From Staphylococcus cornubiensis (GTDB taxonomy: Bacteria > Bacillota > Bacilli > Staphylococcales > Staphylococcaceae): a stretch of 40,720 nucleotides of DNA. The stretch spans positions 1-40,720 of the forward strand of contig NZ_FXUZ01000017.1 in NCBI RefSeq assembly GCF_900183575.1. Reading direction: 5' to 3'. The position numbers and the translations under genes are program-made. Each line of letters opens with the position of its first letter. Position 1 is the first letter of the stretch. Shown piece after piece: positions 20,533 through 29,779 of this stretch. The notes below the pieces were generated by a model that saw only the letters and a list, made by a program, of their open reading frames with translations, ran no database searches and had not been told where the DNA came from.

Positions 20533-22578
20533 CTATGTGCTCACTTCTAATAAATACAATTGTGAAATAGCACGTGAAGCAATAATGTATTGAATATTTG
20601 TACTTTCATATTCATTATGCCGCCAAGAAATGACTGTATGGTATTCAAATCCTTTAACGAGATCATAAGGAATGACAATATGTCCTACTGCTACAAAAGA
20701 ATCGTCTTCTTCAATTAATTTTAACTGAATGTCATTACGTAGTGCATGGTAAAGTATCTCCCCTTCAGTTTGAGACGGTACTACAATCGCGACATCATGT
20801 TTCGCTTGTTTTAAAATATCTCGTATATGTTGTATCGTCGCATTTGAAACCTCTATAATCGGATTGCCCTCTACGCTCACGACTTTTGTATGAGTACTTT
20901 TTAATTGTTCAAGATAACGGTTAATTGCTTTTGTCGAGCGATATGAAGTCGTCAACTGCTTTATCTGCACGTTGAAGTTTTCAAAATCGATAAAGGACTT
21001 TGATAAGAAATTCTGATTCAAGTCTCCTAAAAACGTAAAATGTGCTTCAGGATAACATTGACGCAAAATATCTAATTGAAATATGCTATAATCTTGAACT
21101 TCATCAACCAGAATATATTTGAAATGATTGTCTGGTCGTCGCACTATTTTCGTATATAGCCATACAAGAGCCCAAAAATCCTCATAATGCATACTTTCTT
21201 TTTTCAATCGCTGGTTTAAATGATAGTCTCGACATAAACGTTGATACAATTTCTCGATATGAATAAAACGATACGATTGCAACATCCGTTTCGTACGTTT
21301 TAATGTTCGCACTGTTTGAGCCTTCGATTGCGCTACAATATCCACCTTTTCTCCAATGTAAGTATTTTGGTTTTCTAATTCTGCATAGTTTTGTGCAAAT
21401 AAACGTTTGTATTCTGTTTGATATAATGCAATTAAGTCATTTTTTAACTTTTGAATAGCAATCGATAAATCATGATGCGCACGATAATTTTTATATAATG
21501 TTGAAATGTCTTCTTTTGATATCACAATACGTCCCGTTTGATCTGTCACATCTTTAAAATACAAAGGATATGTGGAAGACACTAATTGCTTTGACATAAA
21601 TTGAAAAAAATCTACACTCGACTTGTGATAAAATTGTTGCTCTGCTGTTTTATCACGATATACCCTTGTAATCATTGCCGACTTTCTTTCAACGGTTATC
21701 GACTTGAAATAAGTGATTTTATTAACGATATTCATCAAACTTTTCACTTCAATATGACGTTCTCCAAGTTCAGGTAGAACATCTGATACATAATCATTAA
21801 AAATACGATTAGGTGCCAAAAACATTAAATTTTCATGTGTGATCTTTTTCTTATATTTAAATAACAAATACGCAATACGTTGCATAGCGATGGCTGTTTT
21901 GCCGCTACCCGGAGGACCAAGAACTACAACATCTTCATTCATTGGCAAACGAATAATTTCATTTTGATCGCTTTGAATGGTACTGACAATATTCCCTAAT
22001 TTATGACGAGACATATTCATTTGATAATCCATCAACTCCGTATCACCAATAAACATGTCACTATCAACATAATCAATTAGCTGTCCTTTAACAATTTTAA
22101 ATTGGCGTCTCCCTTTTACTTCTTCAAATACAGTCCGACCCGTTTCAGTTTCATACGACAGTTTTCCTAATTCATTTTCATAAAATAAACTTGCAATCGG
22201 CGCTCTCCAATCACAAACTAATACACGATAGTTGCTATCCATTAACGTTTGCGTACCTATATACAGCGCTCCATCTTCCAGTACTACTTTGCCGAAGTAA
22301 GGCCTATCAAGCAAGCGCTGATAAGCATTGAGTTTGTCATGATATTGGTTATATGTACGCTCATCCATACGTAATGAGTTTAAATCTTGTGCATGATCAC
22401 TCCCATTAGCATCATCTACATTAAGCATCCAAGCTTCGTGAGCATTCATCTCTTTACGTCTATCGATAATTTTATTTTTAACGGCCTCTTGGGATTGGGA
22501 TAAATCTTCCAATGCTTTCTCAATGAAATGTTGTGTCTCAATTAAATATACTTGTTCTTCTTCAAAACTCATTGACAT
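20533..22578 (-). CDS. helD: HelD-like UvrD/Rep family ATPase, RNA polymerase recycling
   Basis: HelD proteins are superfamily 1 ATPases that bind RNA polymerase and release it from DNA. The 681-residue protein has a helical, charged N-terminal arm (about 1-90), the HelD-typical VCDWRAPIASLFY (121-133), Walker A GPPGSGKT (221-228), Walker B ILVDEVQD (about 485-492), and the late helicase motifs TTSYRST and VVPSQTEG. This fits HelD better than UvrD, PcrA or Rep, which have a different N-terminus. It is somewhat shorter than Bacillus subtilis HelD. GGGAGG lies seven bases before the ATG. It follows an MFS transporter gene by 19 bases in the same operon, which may link it to drug tolerance (inference). 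Confidence 0.85.
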   Translation of the reverse strand: MSMSFEEEQVYLIETQHFIEKALEDLSQSQEAVKNKIIDRRKEMNAHEAWMLNVDDANGSDHAQDLNSLRMDERTYNQYHDKLNAYQRLLDRPYFGKVVLEDGALYIGTQTLMDSNYRVLVCDWRAPIASLFYENELGKLSYETETGRTVFEEVKGRRQFKIVKGQLIDYVDSDMFIGDTELMDYQMNMSRHKLGNIVSTIQSDQNEIIRLPMNEDVVVLGPPGSGKTAIAMQRIAYLLFKYKKKITHENLMFLAPNRIFNDYVSDVLPELGERHIEVKSLMNIVNKITYFKSITVERKSAMITRVYRDKTAEQQFYHKSSVDFFQFMSKQLVSSTYPLYFKDVTDQTGRIVISKEDISTLYKNYRAHHDLSIAIQKLKNDLIALYQTEYKRLFAQNYAELENQNTYIGEKVDIVAQSKAQTVRTLKRTKRMLQSYRFIHIEKLYQRLCRDYHLNQRLKKESMHYEDFWALVWLYTKIVRRPDNHFKYILVDEVQDYSIFQLDILRQCYPEAHFTFLGDLNQNFLSKSFIDFENFNVQIKQLTTSYRSTKAINRYLEQLKSTHTKVVSVEGNPIIEVSNATIQHIRDILKQAKHDVAIVVPSQTEGEILYHALRNDIQLKLIEEDDSFVAVGHIVIPYDLVKGFEYHTVISWRHNEYESTNIQYIIASRAISQLYLLEVST

Positions 22579-22597
22579 ATGGCATCCTCCCTTAACG

Positions 22598-23806
22598 TCA
22601 AACTAACTGATTGAAACGATTTTTCACACGTTGATCAAATATTAAAGTCATGACGATAATCAACTGAATCATACCCGCAATTAAATATACAAAATTCGCT
22701 CCTAAATATTCAGTAATAAATGCTGAAAAATAATATGCTATTGGGATGAAAAGTGTACTCACTGATTGAATTGTACCTGATATACGTCCCCTATATTCAT
22801 CCTCAATAATTAATAGTTTATACGTGTTGAATAAAATATTCGGTAATGTGAGACATACACCTATCATCAAACCTAAAAGAATGGCGATTTCAGATGAATG
22901 ATTCATAAACATGTAAATAAAAGTCATCGCCATCAACAACCAAAAAGTAACTAAAATATTATAAGCAGACATCTTATGCCTTAATTTTAATCCGATTGAA
23001 GCTGCAAGAATACTTCCCAAAGCGATGAAAAATTGGAACATACCATAATCCTTTGGTTGCGCATTCAAATATTGATTAAAATAAACCACAAATGTGGGTG
23101 CAACCATACTAATGATATTGAGCATCATTGCCGTGATCATCACGCGTTTTAAATAATAATCTCGTAAAATCATTTTGAACACCGCTTTGAATTCGTCCAA
23201 AGATTTATGCGTTTTTAGTTTGTGTAAGGGCTGATGCATTTCGTTTGTGGTTTTTATAGAACTGATAGCACTGGAACCGATGATAAATAGCATCATAATC
23301 AATAGAATTAACATAAAAAAAGGAATAGCAGAAAATAAAAATCCCGCTATTGCAAAACCTAGCATCATGGATCCGTTCTTCGTTAGACTTCTATAACTCA
23401 AAACACTTTTAACCTCTTCCTGATTTTGTACTAATCGAGGAATTAATATATTTTGATTTGGTAACTGAAAAACCATCGTTAATTCTCTCAAGAAAAGTAA
23501 AACAATGATTAAATATAAATTAAAGTCAAACATCAATACTACAAAACACATGATTAAAAGAAATATGCCATTGAAACGCAAACTGTAAACCATCATTTTT
23601 ATAGGTTGATTCCATTGATCTGCTTTAATTCCAGCATATGATCCCACTAATATTTGAGCAATATGTGATAATGAACCAATAGTCACTGTGAAATATGCTG
23701 AACCTGTTTGATCTAAGACATACCACATCAAAGCCAAGTTAAAAATACTGTTTCCTAATCCTACGACAAAATCATTCGAAATGAATTTAAATATTTGAGA
23801 TGTCAT
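22598..23806 (-). CDS. MFS transporter, drug-export type
   Basis: This is a polytopic membrane protein of about 402 residues with around twelve hydrophobic helices. The loop after helix 2 has GSYAGIKADQWNQ, resembling the MFS motif A. The general look is that of the DHA3-like group that includes macrolide and enterobactin exporters. Substrate is unknown. The start is uncertain: the ATG at 23806 directly follows an in-frame GTG at 23809, and the only purine-rich box (CGAGGT) is 12-15 bases upstream, further than usual. It is the first gene of a two-gene operon with helD. Confidence 0.8.
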   Translation of the reverse strand: MTSQIFKFISNDFVVGLGNSIFNLALMWYVLDQTGSAYFTVTIGSLSHIAQILVGSYAGIKADQWNQPIKMMVYSLRFNGIFLLIMCFVVLMFDFNLYLIIVLLFLRELTMVFQLPNQNILIPRLVQNQEEVKSVLSYRSLTKNGSMMLGFAIAGFLFSAIPFFMLILLIMMLFIIGSSAISSIKTTNEMHQPLHKLKTHKSLDEFKAVFKMILRDYYLKRVMITAMMLNIISMVAPTFVVYFNQYLNAQPKDYGMFQFFIALGSILAASIGLKLRHKMSAYNILVTFWLLMAMTFIYMFMNHSSEIAILLGLMIGVCLTLPNILFNTYKLLIIEDEYRGRISGTIQSVSTLFIPIAYYFSAFITEYLGANFVYLIAGMIQLIIVMTLIFDQRVKNRFNQLV

Positions 23807-23809
23807 CAC

Positions 23810-24170
23810 AGTTGTACATTACCTCGTTTTCATTGTTGTTACATCGCTATACATGTTAATTCAATGTCATTGGCTTTATTTTTTTATCATGACATTCTAA
23901 GATAGTATTTTATTCAATACGCTCATATGCAAACTTATTGAGAAAAGATAGAGGGGTTAATTGGGGTAAATTTCATTATATTCTGTATTTTTAGAAAAGT
24001 AAATATAGAAGATGGAATATCTCGGAAAATGGGTAAACGAATAACGAAGGGGGAGCACATCATTAATTTTTCAGTCTTTTCTATCTTGTACCTTTGAAAT
24101 AAATAATCAAAGTTGACAGCTGATTCTCTTTAATACTTCTATCAACAATTAAATCGTAGGAAAAGAATGG
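23810..24170. other. Gene-free region upstream of the MFS-helD operon
   Basis: I see no gene here. It should contain the promoter of the MFS gene near its left end, but no convincing -35/-10 pair stands out. Short open frames (for example 22 codons from about 24028) have no support. The right side runs into the hairpin at 24151-24205 and the inverted repeat copy. Confidence 0.5.
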
Positions 24171-24205
24171 GACATTAAGTTTTCCCAGCCTCATTTCTAC
24201 GATTT
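24151..24205 (-). terminator. Imperfect hairpin bordering repeat copy 3
   Basis: Outer arms 24151-24159 and 24197-24205 pair perfectly (9 bp), with an inner TGGGA/TCCCA pairing at about 24168-24172 and 24183-24187. Read on the - strand it gives a stem followed by TTCTTTTCC. The sequence AAATCGTAGGAAAA at its left edge is also found beside the hmp terminator (13181-13194). It could end transcripts from the PepSY gene that cross the repeat. Confidence 0.45.
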
Positions 24206-24220
24206 ATAGATTTATTATTC

Positions 24221-24696
24221 ATTAATGATTTTAAAACTGTCGGAAAACGAGAGTGAATGGGATACAAAAAATGATGCTATTGTTTTCTTGATTTCATAAA
24301 CTTGTCCTCAGTTTCGTTGTATTAGATGTAAGATTGCCCAGAAGGCTGACACTCCTGAGGGAATACGTGCATACTGCTAACAGTCCCCTCTTTACTTTAA
24401 TGGTGGTTGCTGTTTATCGCAGTGGCTGTCTGACTTCTCAATACGCTCGCTTTGAGAAGTCTAGTCAGCCTTGCCGGGGGTCAGTACTACGAAATCTTTG
24501 TTGAACATGAGATTTCTGTACTGCTCCCATCCAATTCGGCTTCCATCAAATGTACACTTTAATTAAGCCGAATTGAGTTGAAGGGCCAACCCCTAAGAAC
24601 GTGAAGCCATGAAAGCAATCAAAAACATAAGTCGAATGAAGAGGGCAAGTTATACAAAAATACTGCATCAATAGCAACAAAAATTTTTGTGTCCCA
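24221..24696 (-). repeat. Dispersed intergenic repeat, copy 3 (inverted, with extra hairpins)
   Basis: The reverse complement begins TGGGACACAAAAATTTTTG and follows copies 1, 2 and 4: GCTTTCATGGCTTCACG, CTTAGGGGTTGGCCCTTCAA, the central hairpin, TCAGCCTTCTGGGCAATC, and GTTTTAAAATCATTAATG at the end. The central hairpin is an 11-bp perfect stem (24532-24542 with 24565-24575). Compared with copies 1 and 2 it has about 150 extra bases holding two more hairpins: 24433-24441/24452-24460, and 24482-24497/24510-24523. It follows the end of the PepSY lipoprotein gene in the direction of transcription. No coding potential. Confidence 0.8.
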
Positions 24697-24719
24697 GACC
24701 CTTCCTTTTTTATAACAGA

Positions 24720-25358
24720 TTAGTCATTTTCTTGTTGTAATACTTTACCAGATTTGGCATCGAGTACTAATTCTTGTTCGCCGTTATCCGTCATTAATTC
24801 GATGTTGTAAACAAATTGACCATCATCGCTATCTAATGACCATTTTTTCAAGTCACCTTTTTGTTGATCTTGAGCTTTTTTCACAGCTTCTTTAAAATCA
24901 ATGGCATCTCCGTAATTAATCGTTTTGTCGTTATCGTTGTCCATCTCTTTTTCTTTTTTCGTATTTAACACTTTATTATCTTTATCAGATACTTTGACTT
25001 CTGCTTCTTCATTGTTGTTTCTTAAATCAATGTCATATACCCATTGACCATTTTCTTTTTTGTATTCTACTTGTTTCACGTCACCATCAAATGACGATTT
25101 CGCTGTTTTAATAGCGTCTTCAGGTGTTGTTTTTACATCTTTGACATCAATCGTTTGTGTTTTAACGTTTTGATTTGTGTTTTGATCATCGCTGTCATCA
25201 CGATTATTGTCATCGCTATTTTGATTGTTATCAGTCGTTTGTTCCGTTTTTGTGTCGTTATCTGTGTTGTTCGTATTTTTTTGGTCATCATCATCGTTTC
25301 CGCAAGCTGCTAAGACGATACCTGATGCTAATAATAAAGATATCATTTTAAATTTCAT
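24720..25358 (-). CDS. Lipoprotein with two PepSY-like domains
   Basis: The 212-residue product has a lipoprotein signal (residues 1-19, VLAAC with Cys19), a low-complexity linker rich in Asp, Asn and Thr (about 20-65), and two PepSY-like domains. Each domain has the pattern DAIKTAK or EAVKKAQ, then a WxYDI/FVYNIEL strand, and ends near VLNTKK or VLQQEND. It should sit on the outer face of the membrane. PepSY domains are often tied to peptidase inhibition or to sensing in the wall, but this gene's role is unknown. GGAGG lies ten bases before the ATG. It follows the glycosyltransferase block after 110 bases; I cannot tell whether it is co-transcribed. Confidence 0.85.
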   Translation of the reverse strand: MKFKMISLLLASGIVLAACGNDDDDQKNTNNTDNDTKTEQTTDNNQNSDDNNRDDSDDQNTNQNVKTQTIDVKDVKTTPEDAIKTAKSSFDGDVKQVEYKKENGQWVYDIDLRNNNEEAEVKVSDKDNKVLNTKKEKEMDNDNDKTINYGDAIDFKEAVKKAQDQQKGDLKKWSLDSDDGQFVYNIELMTDNGEQELVLDAKSGKVLQQEND

Positions 25359-25468
25359 AATTTAAAAACCTCCGATATTGTTATTTACAATTGATATACC
25401 CAATTGAATGGATTTTAAGACATATTCATATCAAATAAATTTCAATATCGGTCAAAAGTTTGAGTCAA

Positions 25469-26800
25469 TTATTTCATTTGAGGCTGTATCTTCCCTATAT
25501 GTGAAACTTTATCACCGAGTGTATTGTACACGTTTAATAATTTTTGTTTCTCATTTTGCCAATTATAAATCATTTTCGTACGACGCGTATTCGCACGATA
25601 ACGTTCATAATCTTCAGGATGACGCAGCAAATGGTTCACCGCTTGCGCAATGTTTTCACTTACATGGGTATCAGTCGCAATCCCTACTTGATTTTCTTCT
25701 ACGACACGTTGAATCTCTGGGAAGTCACATGAGATAACAGGCACGTGCGCCATAATATATTCGAACAGTTTATTCGAGCTTGCAGAATAATGGTTGAAAC
25801 AAATATTTTGCAACACTTGAAAGCCGACGAACGCCTCTCGCGTAATACTTGGCAATTGTTCATACGGGACTTTGTCTAAAAAGTAGATGCGATCACTTGC
25901 AGGTGAGACCTGTGCTTGTACTTTCAATGCATCCGTGAGTTTACCGCCCCCGACAAAAACAAGCACCCCTTCATCAATCATCGGCATCGCTTCAATCAAT
26001 TTTTCTAAGCCTCGTCCTTCTTGCAATCCACCTTGATAGAGTAAAATTTTTTCATCCTCTGGTATGCCTAATTTAGCATGCAAATTCATGCGCGGCTGTT
26101 TTTCAATATCATACAATGCGGAATAATTGTATAAAGGTTGCGGATAAAAGCCATACAATTGTTCGTTATGCTTTGCGCGTGTATGATTTTCAACCATCAT
26201 TGTATCGACAAAGCGTAACAAAAAGCGTTCTATTTTCTTAATACGCTCTGAATTGTAGCCAGTACGATCGGATTGTACTTCATGACTATCATAGACGAGC
26301 GGTTTTGATTTGAGACGCAGCTTTGAACATACAATCCCTTGAGGTAATGTATTCAAGTCATTCGCATGATAAATATCTGCTTTCATCCTATAGCCTTTCA
26401 CAATCATACGCGCAATAATGGCACTATTAACGACCCATTTACGAATCTTTTTTACTTTAATCATCGTGAATGCAATCACTAACAACATAGCATAGCCTAA
26501 CATCAGCTTTAAATTGAGATAAAATAGCCCTGCTGCAATCGTAAAAGAGATACCACCGATGACGATGACAAATTTCTTCCCATAATCGGCATACGCTTGA
26601 ATGAATATAGGATATCGTCTTACACGATGAACACGAAAATGATCTTGTCGTTGTTCAAATGCTTGTATATCTTTATTTTTAGGGTCATTAATCGCAATTA
26701 AATCGACATCATATCCCGCTTCAGCGAGTGCCGTACATTCTCGATTGACCCGAGCATCGTTGGTGAAATGATTCCACACGAACATCGCTACTTTTTTCAT
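25469..26800 (-). CDS. Glycosyltransferase family 4 with an internal membrane hairpin
   Basis: The 443-residue protein has a GT-B fold. The N-terminal half shows FVWNHFTNDARVNRECTALA and ADIYHANDLNTLPQG, and the C-terminal half YQGGLQEGRGLEKLIEAM and SSNKLFEYIMAHVPVISCDF (the nucleotide-sugar binding region). Two hydrophobic segments at about 77-95 and 97-116 are inserted in the N-terminal half and would dip into the membrane. Donor and acceptor are unknown. A GAGGAGG box lies eight bases upstream. It is the last glycosyltransferase gene of the - strand block, 45 bases after the TagH-like ATPase gene. Confidence 0.85.
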   Translation of the reverse strand: MKKVAMFVWNHFTNDARVNRECTALAEAGYDVDLIAINDPKNKDIQAFEQRQDHFRVHRVRRYPIFIQAYADYGKKFVIVIGGISFTIAAGLFYLNLKLMLGYAMLLVIAFTMIKVKKIRKWVVNSAIIARMIVKGYRMKADIYHANDLNTLPQGIVCSKLRLKSKPLVYDSHEVQSDRTGYNSERIKKIERFLLRFVDTMMVENHTRAKHNEQLYGFYPQPLYNYSALYDIEKQPRMNLHAKLGIPEDEKILLYQGGLQEGRGLEKLIEAMPMIDEGVLVFVGGGKLTDALKVQAQVSPASDRIYFLDKVPYEQLPSITREAFVGFQVLQNICFNHYSASSNKLFEYIMAHVPVISCDFPEIQRVVEENQVGIATDTHVSENIAQAVNHLLRHPEDYERYRANTRRTKMIYNWQNEKQKLLNVYNTLGDKVSHIGKIQPQMK

Positions 26801-26845
26801 ATAAGGAGCCTCCTCATTCTTAATACTATTTCCATACCTTGCAGT

Positions 26846-27757
26846 TTAAAAGACACCAATTTGTGATAATAATGCCACTATGAATAATAAGAAGCTTCCC
26901 GCAAGTGAAATCAATGTTCGGCCTTCAACTGGATTCATTTCCGATTGTTCGATTGTATCACTTCTCTGTTGTTGAAGTGCTAACATTTTTTTCTTATAAG
27001 CAAGTTGTCCTGCTTTATTACGTGCTTTAAATCCACGAATAAGCGTATTATAACGCTTTACTACATGATCGACGTCTCCATATTCAATCATCTCACCGTA
27101 ATGAATCCAAATCGCCTTGTCACACATATTTTTAATTTGTGCTGCTGAGTGAGACACAAAAAATATGGTTTTGCCTTCTTGTTGGAGTGCTTTCATTTTA
27201 GCGATACACTTATTTGCAAATGTTTCATCACCTACAGATAGCGCTTCATCGACAATCAGTACATCTGGGTTCGTGTGTATCGCAATAGAAAAACCAAGTC
27301 GTGCTTTCATCCCACTCGAATAGCTTTTGATGGGTTGGTAAATAAACTCATCCAATTCGGAAAAAGCGACGATATCATCAAACACCGCATTAATTTCTTT
27401 TGTCGTCATACCGTGCATTAAACATTTATAGCGAATATTTTCTTCACCCGTAAAGTCATTTTTCAAACCTGCCGAAATCGCAATTAACGAAGATTGACCA
27501 TTAATATCCACAGTTCCTTTAGAGGGTTTTAAAACTTCAGCTAAAATATTTGATAATGTCGATTTGCCTGAGCCATTTAAACCAATCAAACCTACTGAGG
27601 TCCCAGGCTCCACTTCAAATGAAATATTGTAGAGTGCGTAATAAGGTTTAGGTTTATAAAAATAGCCAAAAGAAAGTAGCGCGAGTATTTTGCTAATTTT
27701 ACTTTTATTTAAGTCATAAATTTTAGAAACGTTATCTACTTTGACTTTGTATGTCAT
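26846..27757 (-). CDS. TagH-like ABC ATPase for polysaccharide export
   Basis: The 303-residue ABC ATPase has Walker A GLNGSGKST (59-67), the signature YSSGMKARLGFS, Walker B VLIVDEALSVGDE and the switch His in FFVSHSAAQ. From memory the sequence resembles staphylococcal TagH, including SAGLKNDFTGEENI and EFIYQPIKSYSSGM. Beyond the ATPase it has a basic linker and a C-terminal hydrophobic helix (about 282-302), longer than S. aureus TagH. It should pair with the TagG-like permease encoded at 36335-37147. Since the two genes are separated by glycosyltransferase genes, this is probably a dedicated exporter, not the main teichoic acid TagGH. Confidence 0.9.
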   Translation of the reverse strand: MTYKVKVDNVSKIYDLNKSKISKILALLSFGYFYKPKPYYALYNISFEVEPGTSVGLIGLNGSGKSTLSNILAEVLKPSKGTVDINGQSSLIAISAGLKNDFTGEENIRYKCLMHGMTTKEINAVFDDIVAFSELDEFIYQPIKSYSSGMKARLGFSIAIHTNPDVLIVDEALSVGDETFANKCIAKMKALQQEGKTIFFVSHSAAQIKNMCDKAIWIHYGEMIEYGDVDHVVKRYNTLIRGFKARNKAGQLAYKKKMLALQQQRSDTIEQSEMNPVEGRTLISLAGSFLLFIVALLSQIGVF

Positions 27758-27778
27758 CCAATCACCTGGTTCTTTCGT

Positions 27779-29779
27779 TTAATCGGTTTTCAATCTCGTT
27801 ACTGCATCTTTAATTTGTCGAAAGCCATCAATATAATGTTCAAAATCAGTCATCGGTGTGTTAATGATATCCTCATCTTGTGACATGACACTGCCTTTTT
27901 CAGTGAAAGCCCACACATGTTTACCACTACCCTTGTAGTCACTTAATTTAGATGGGACATAAGGATTAAGTGTTTTAATGCCTATCGTATGTGCATCAAA
28001 TAACAGTAAACCATCGAGTAATTGCGTGATATTTAAGAATTCAAAATAGCCCACAAGCGGGTGTAAGACAATGTAATCTTTAAAGTCACTGTTTCGATGC
28101 ATGATTTTTACATTACCTCTAATGTTCGTGAAACAATGAATTTTAAAGTCAGTTTCTCCTTTTGATTCTAAATATTTACAGACAAGTTCAATTTCATTAA
28201 AACCTCTTGTCGCATAAAAATTACCAAAATATCCTAAATTAATGACATTCGGGTCGACCTGATAGTTAGAAATGACCTTTTTGTAGTCACTCGGAATCGG
28301 AATGGGGTGACGTGAAATGACTGCGCGTTGTTGAATGGATTGTTGAATGTGCTTATCAAAACGCTCAATCATGTACTGTAACTGATGCGCGTTCGTAAAA
28401 ATCAGTTCATCCGCATGGCTTAACGCTAACAATTCACAGACATTAAACACATTATCATCAACCAAATGTGCCAGTTCTGGACGAATCAACTGTCGAATAC
28501 GTGTCATATAATCTTCATCTTGAATGGGTGCATAACGTAAATCGCTCGTCACTGTAGTATGTAACGGATCAGAAAACTCAGCGCGCCAATGAATGTCAGG
28601 TTGCTGAACTTTAATTTCGAACCCTAAAAAATGAGACTGTGGAAACATCGCTCGCGTATACAAATGACGATAAGTTTTAGGATGCGCCGCTAATACTTCT
28701 AAACCTTGTTCAGTAAATCCAGAAATACTCTCCCAACTCGAAAACGCTTGTTTCGCATCAAGTAAATAATGTGTGTCAACTAAATGTTCAGATAAAGTAT
28801 TTAATTTCATATCTTTTTGACGAATGCGTGACATGTTGTTGGAAATAATGTCGACAATTTCCCCTTTATCTCTAACACGTTTCGCCATAACATTCCCGCT
28901 TGTATCAATATAAGGAGGAAAGCAATAGGCAATCACAAGTGTTTCAGCGCGACCAGCATTGAGTAAATGATAATGAAATGTTGACATCTTTTCACGTATA
29001 TCCGTCTTCACTTGAATCATCACTTCATCTGGCTGAGTTTCTAAATAGGTACCGATTTGTATAATTAAGTCATTCGCTTCGTGATGTATACTCACGTCTG
29101 ACAACCCTGTCTCAGTATAAATCGCTTCAATCATTTCTAGAGCATCGTATACATCTTGCAGTTGTTGAATACGTGGTTTTGAAGTTGGAATCTGTTTTTC
29201 TTCTAATTGTACCTCTGAGACACCTGACGTTTGATAGCACATTTCATTGATATAATATTTCATATAGCGATTCAATCGATAGTGTAAGTTCAAACGATAA
29301 ATGAGATACGTCGGATACATTTTTTCAATGCCAATTCGATAAAGCACATCTGGCATTAAATCTCTAGCTTCAGTGGCCAATGTCGTCACAGGTTCTTCAT
29401 CTTCTAATGTGATGACGACATGTGAAACTTCAATTTGTTGTATAGCAAATGCAAATGACGTATTAAAATCACGATCATCAAAATAGTAGAACGTATGCTG
29501 CTCATGAATTAAAGGTGAATGCATCAATTGCGACAGCCCTTTTTTAGAGCGGAATACGAGAATAAGTTGGTGATAGTGTTGCTGTAAGGTTGCAATCGTT
29601 TCTAATTCAAATTGATGGGGTACAAACCAAATACATGCGACCCCCTTTTTCAAATGATGAGGTAAGGATGCACCTTGCGTATTTAACAATTCATTGACGA
29701 AAGGATGCTCTTTTTTGCTCATCGGTTGTTGCATTGCTTCCAACTGTTCTGGGGTGTATTGTATCTCAGCATTTGTCAT
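27779..29779 (-). CDS. Large glycosyltransferase-like protein
   Basis: The 666-residue protein looks like two halves. Residues about 35-260 have a Rossmann-like pattern (ACIWFVPHQFE...LILVFRSKKG) of unknown family. The second half starts LVIAYCFPPYIDTSGNVMAKRV, an opening typical of GT4 enzymes, and continues with VINLGYFGNFYATRGFNE and PYVPSKLSDYKGSGKHVWAFT, resembling the donor-binding half. I call it a probable glycosyltransferase; donor and acceptor are unknown. The start at 29779 overlaps the previous stop (ATGA) with AAGGTG at good spacing. An earlier in-frame ATG at 29797 has no such box. 21 bases separate it from the TagH-like gene. Confidence 0.7.
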   Translation of the reverse strand: MTNAEIQYTPEQLEAMQQPMSKKEHPFVNELLNTQGASLPHHLKKGVACIWFVPHQFELETIATLQQHYHQLILVFRSKKGLSQLMHSPLIHEQHTFYYFDDRDFNTSFAFAIQQIEVSHVVITLEDEEPVTTLATEARDLMPDVLYRIGIEKMYPTYLIYRLNLHYRLNRYMKYYINEMCYQTSGVSEVQLEEKQIPTSKPRIQQLQDVYDALEMIEAIYTETGLSDVSIHHEANDLIIQIGTYLETQPDEVMIQVKTDIREKMSTFHYHLLNAGRAETLVIAYCFPPYIDTSGNVMAKRVRDKGEIVDIISNNMSRIRQKDMKLNTLSEHLVDTHYLLDAKQAFSSWESISGFTEQGLEVLAAHPKTYRHLYTRAMFPQSHFLGFEIKVQQPDIHWRAEFSDPLHTTVTSDLRYAPIQDEDYMTRIRQLIRPELAHLVDDNVFNVCELLALSHADELIFTNAHQLQYMIERFDKHIQQSIQQRAVISRHPIPIPSDYKKVISNYQVDPNVINLGYFGNFYATRGFNEIELVCKYLESKGETDFKIHCFTNIRGNVKIMHRNSDFKDYIVLHPLVGYFEFLNITQLLDGLLLFDAHTIGIKTLNPYVPSKLSDYKGSGKHVWAFTEKGSVMSQDEDIINTPMTDFEHYIDGFRQIKDAVTRLKTD

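Noticed and set aside
24028..24096. 22-codon open frame starting MGKRITKGE
   Set aside because: Too short, no proper ribosome binding site and no reason to think it is expressed.
24151..24720. Insertion sequence or transposon
   Set aside because: No transposase gene, no clean terminal inverted repeats with target duplication; the region fits the dispersed non-coding repeat.
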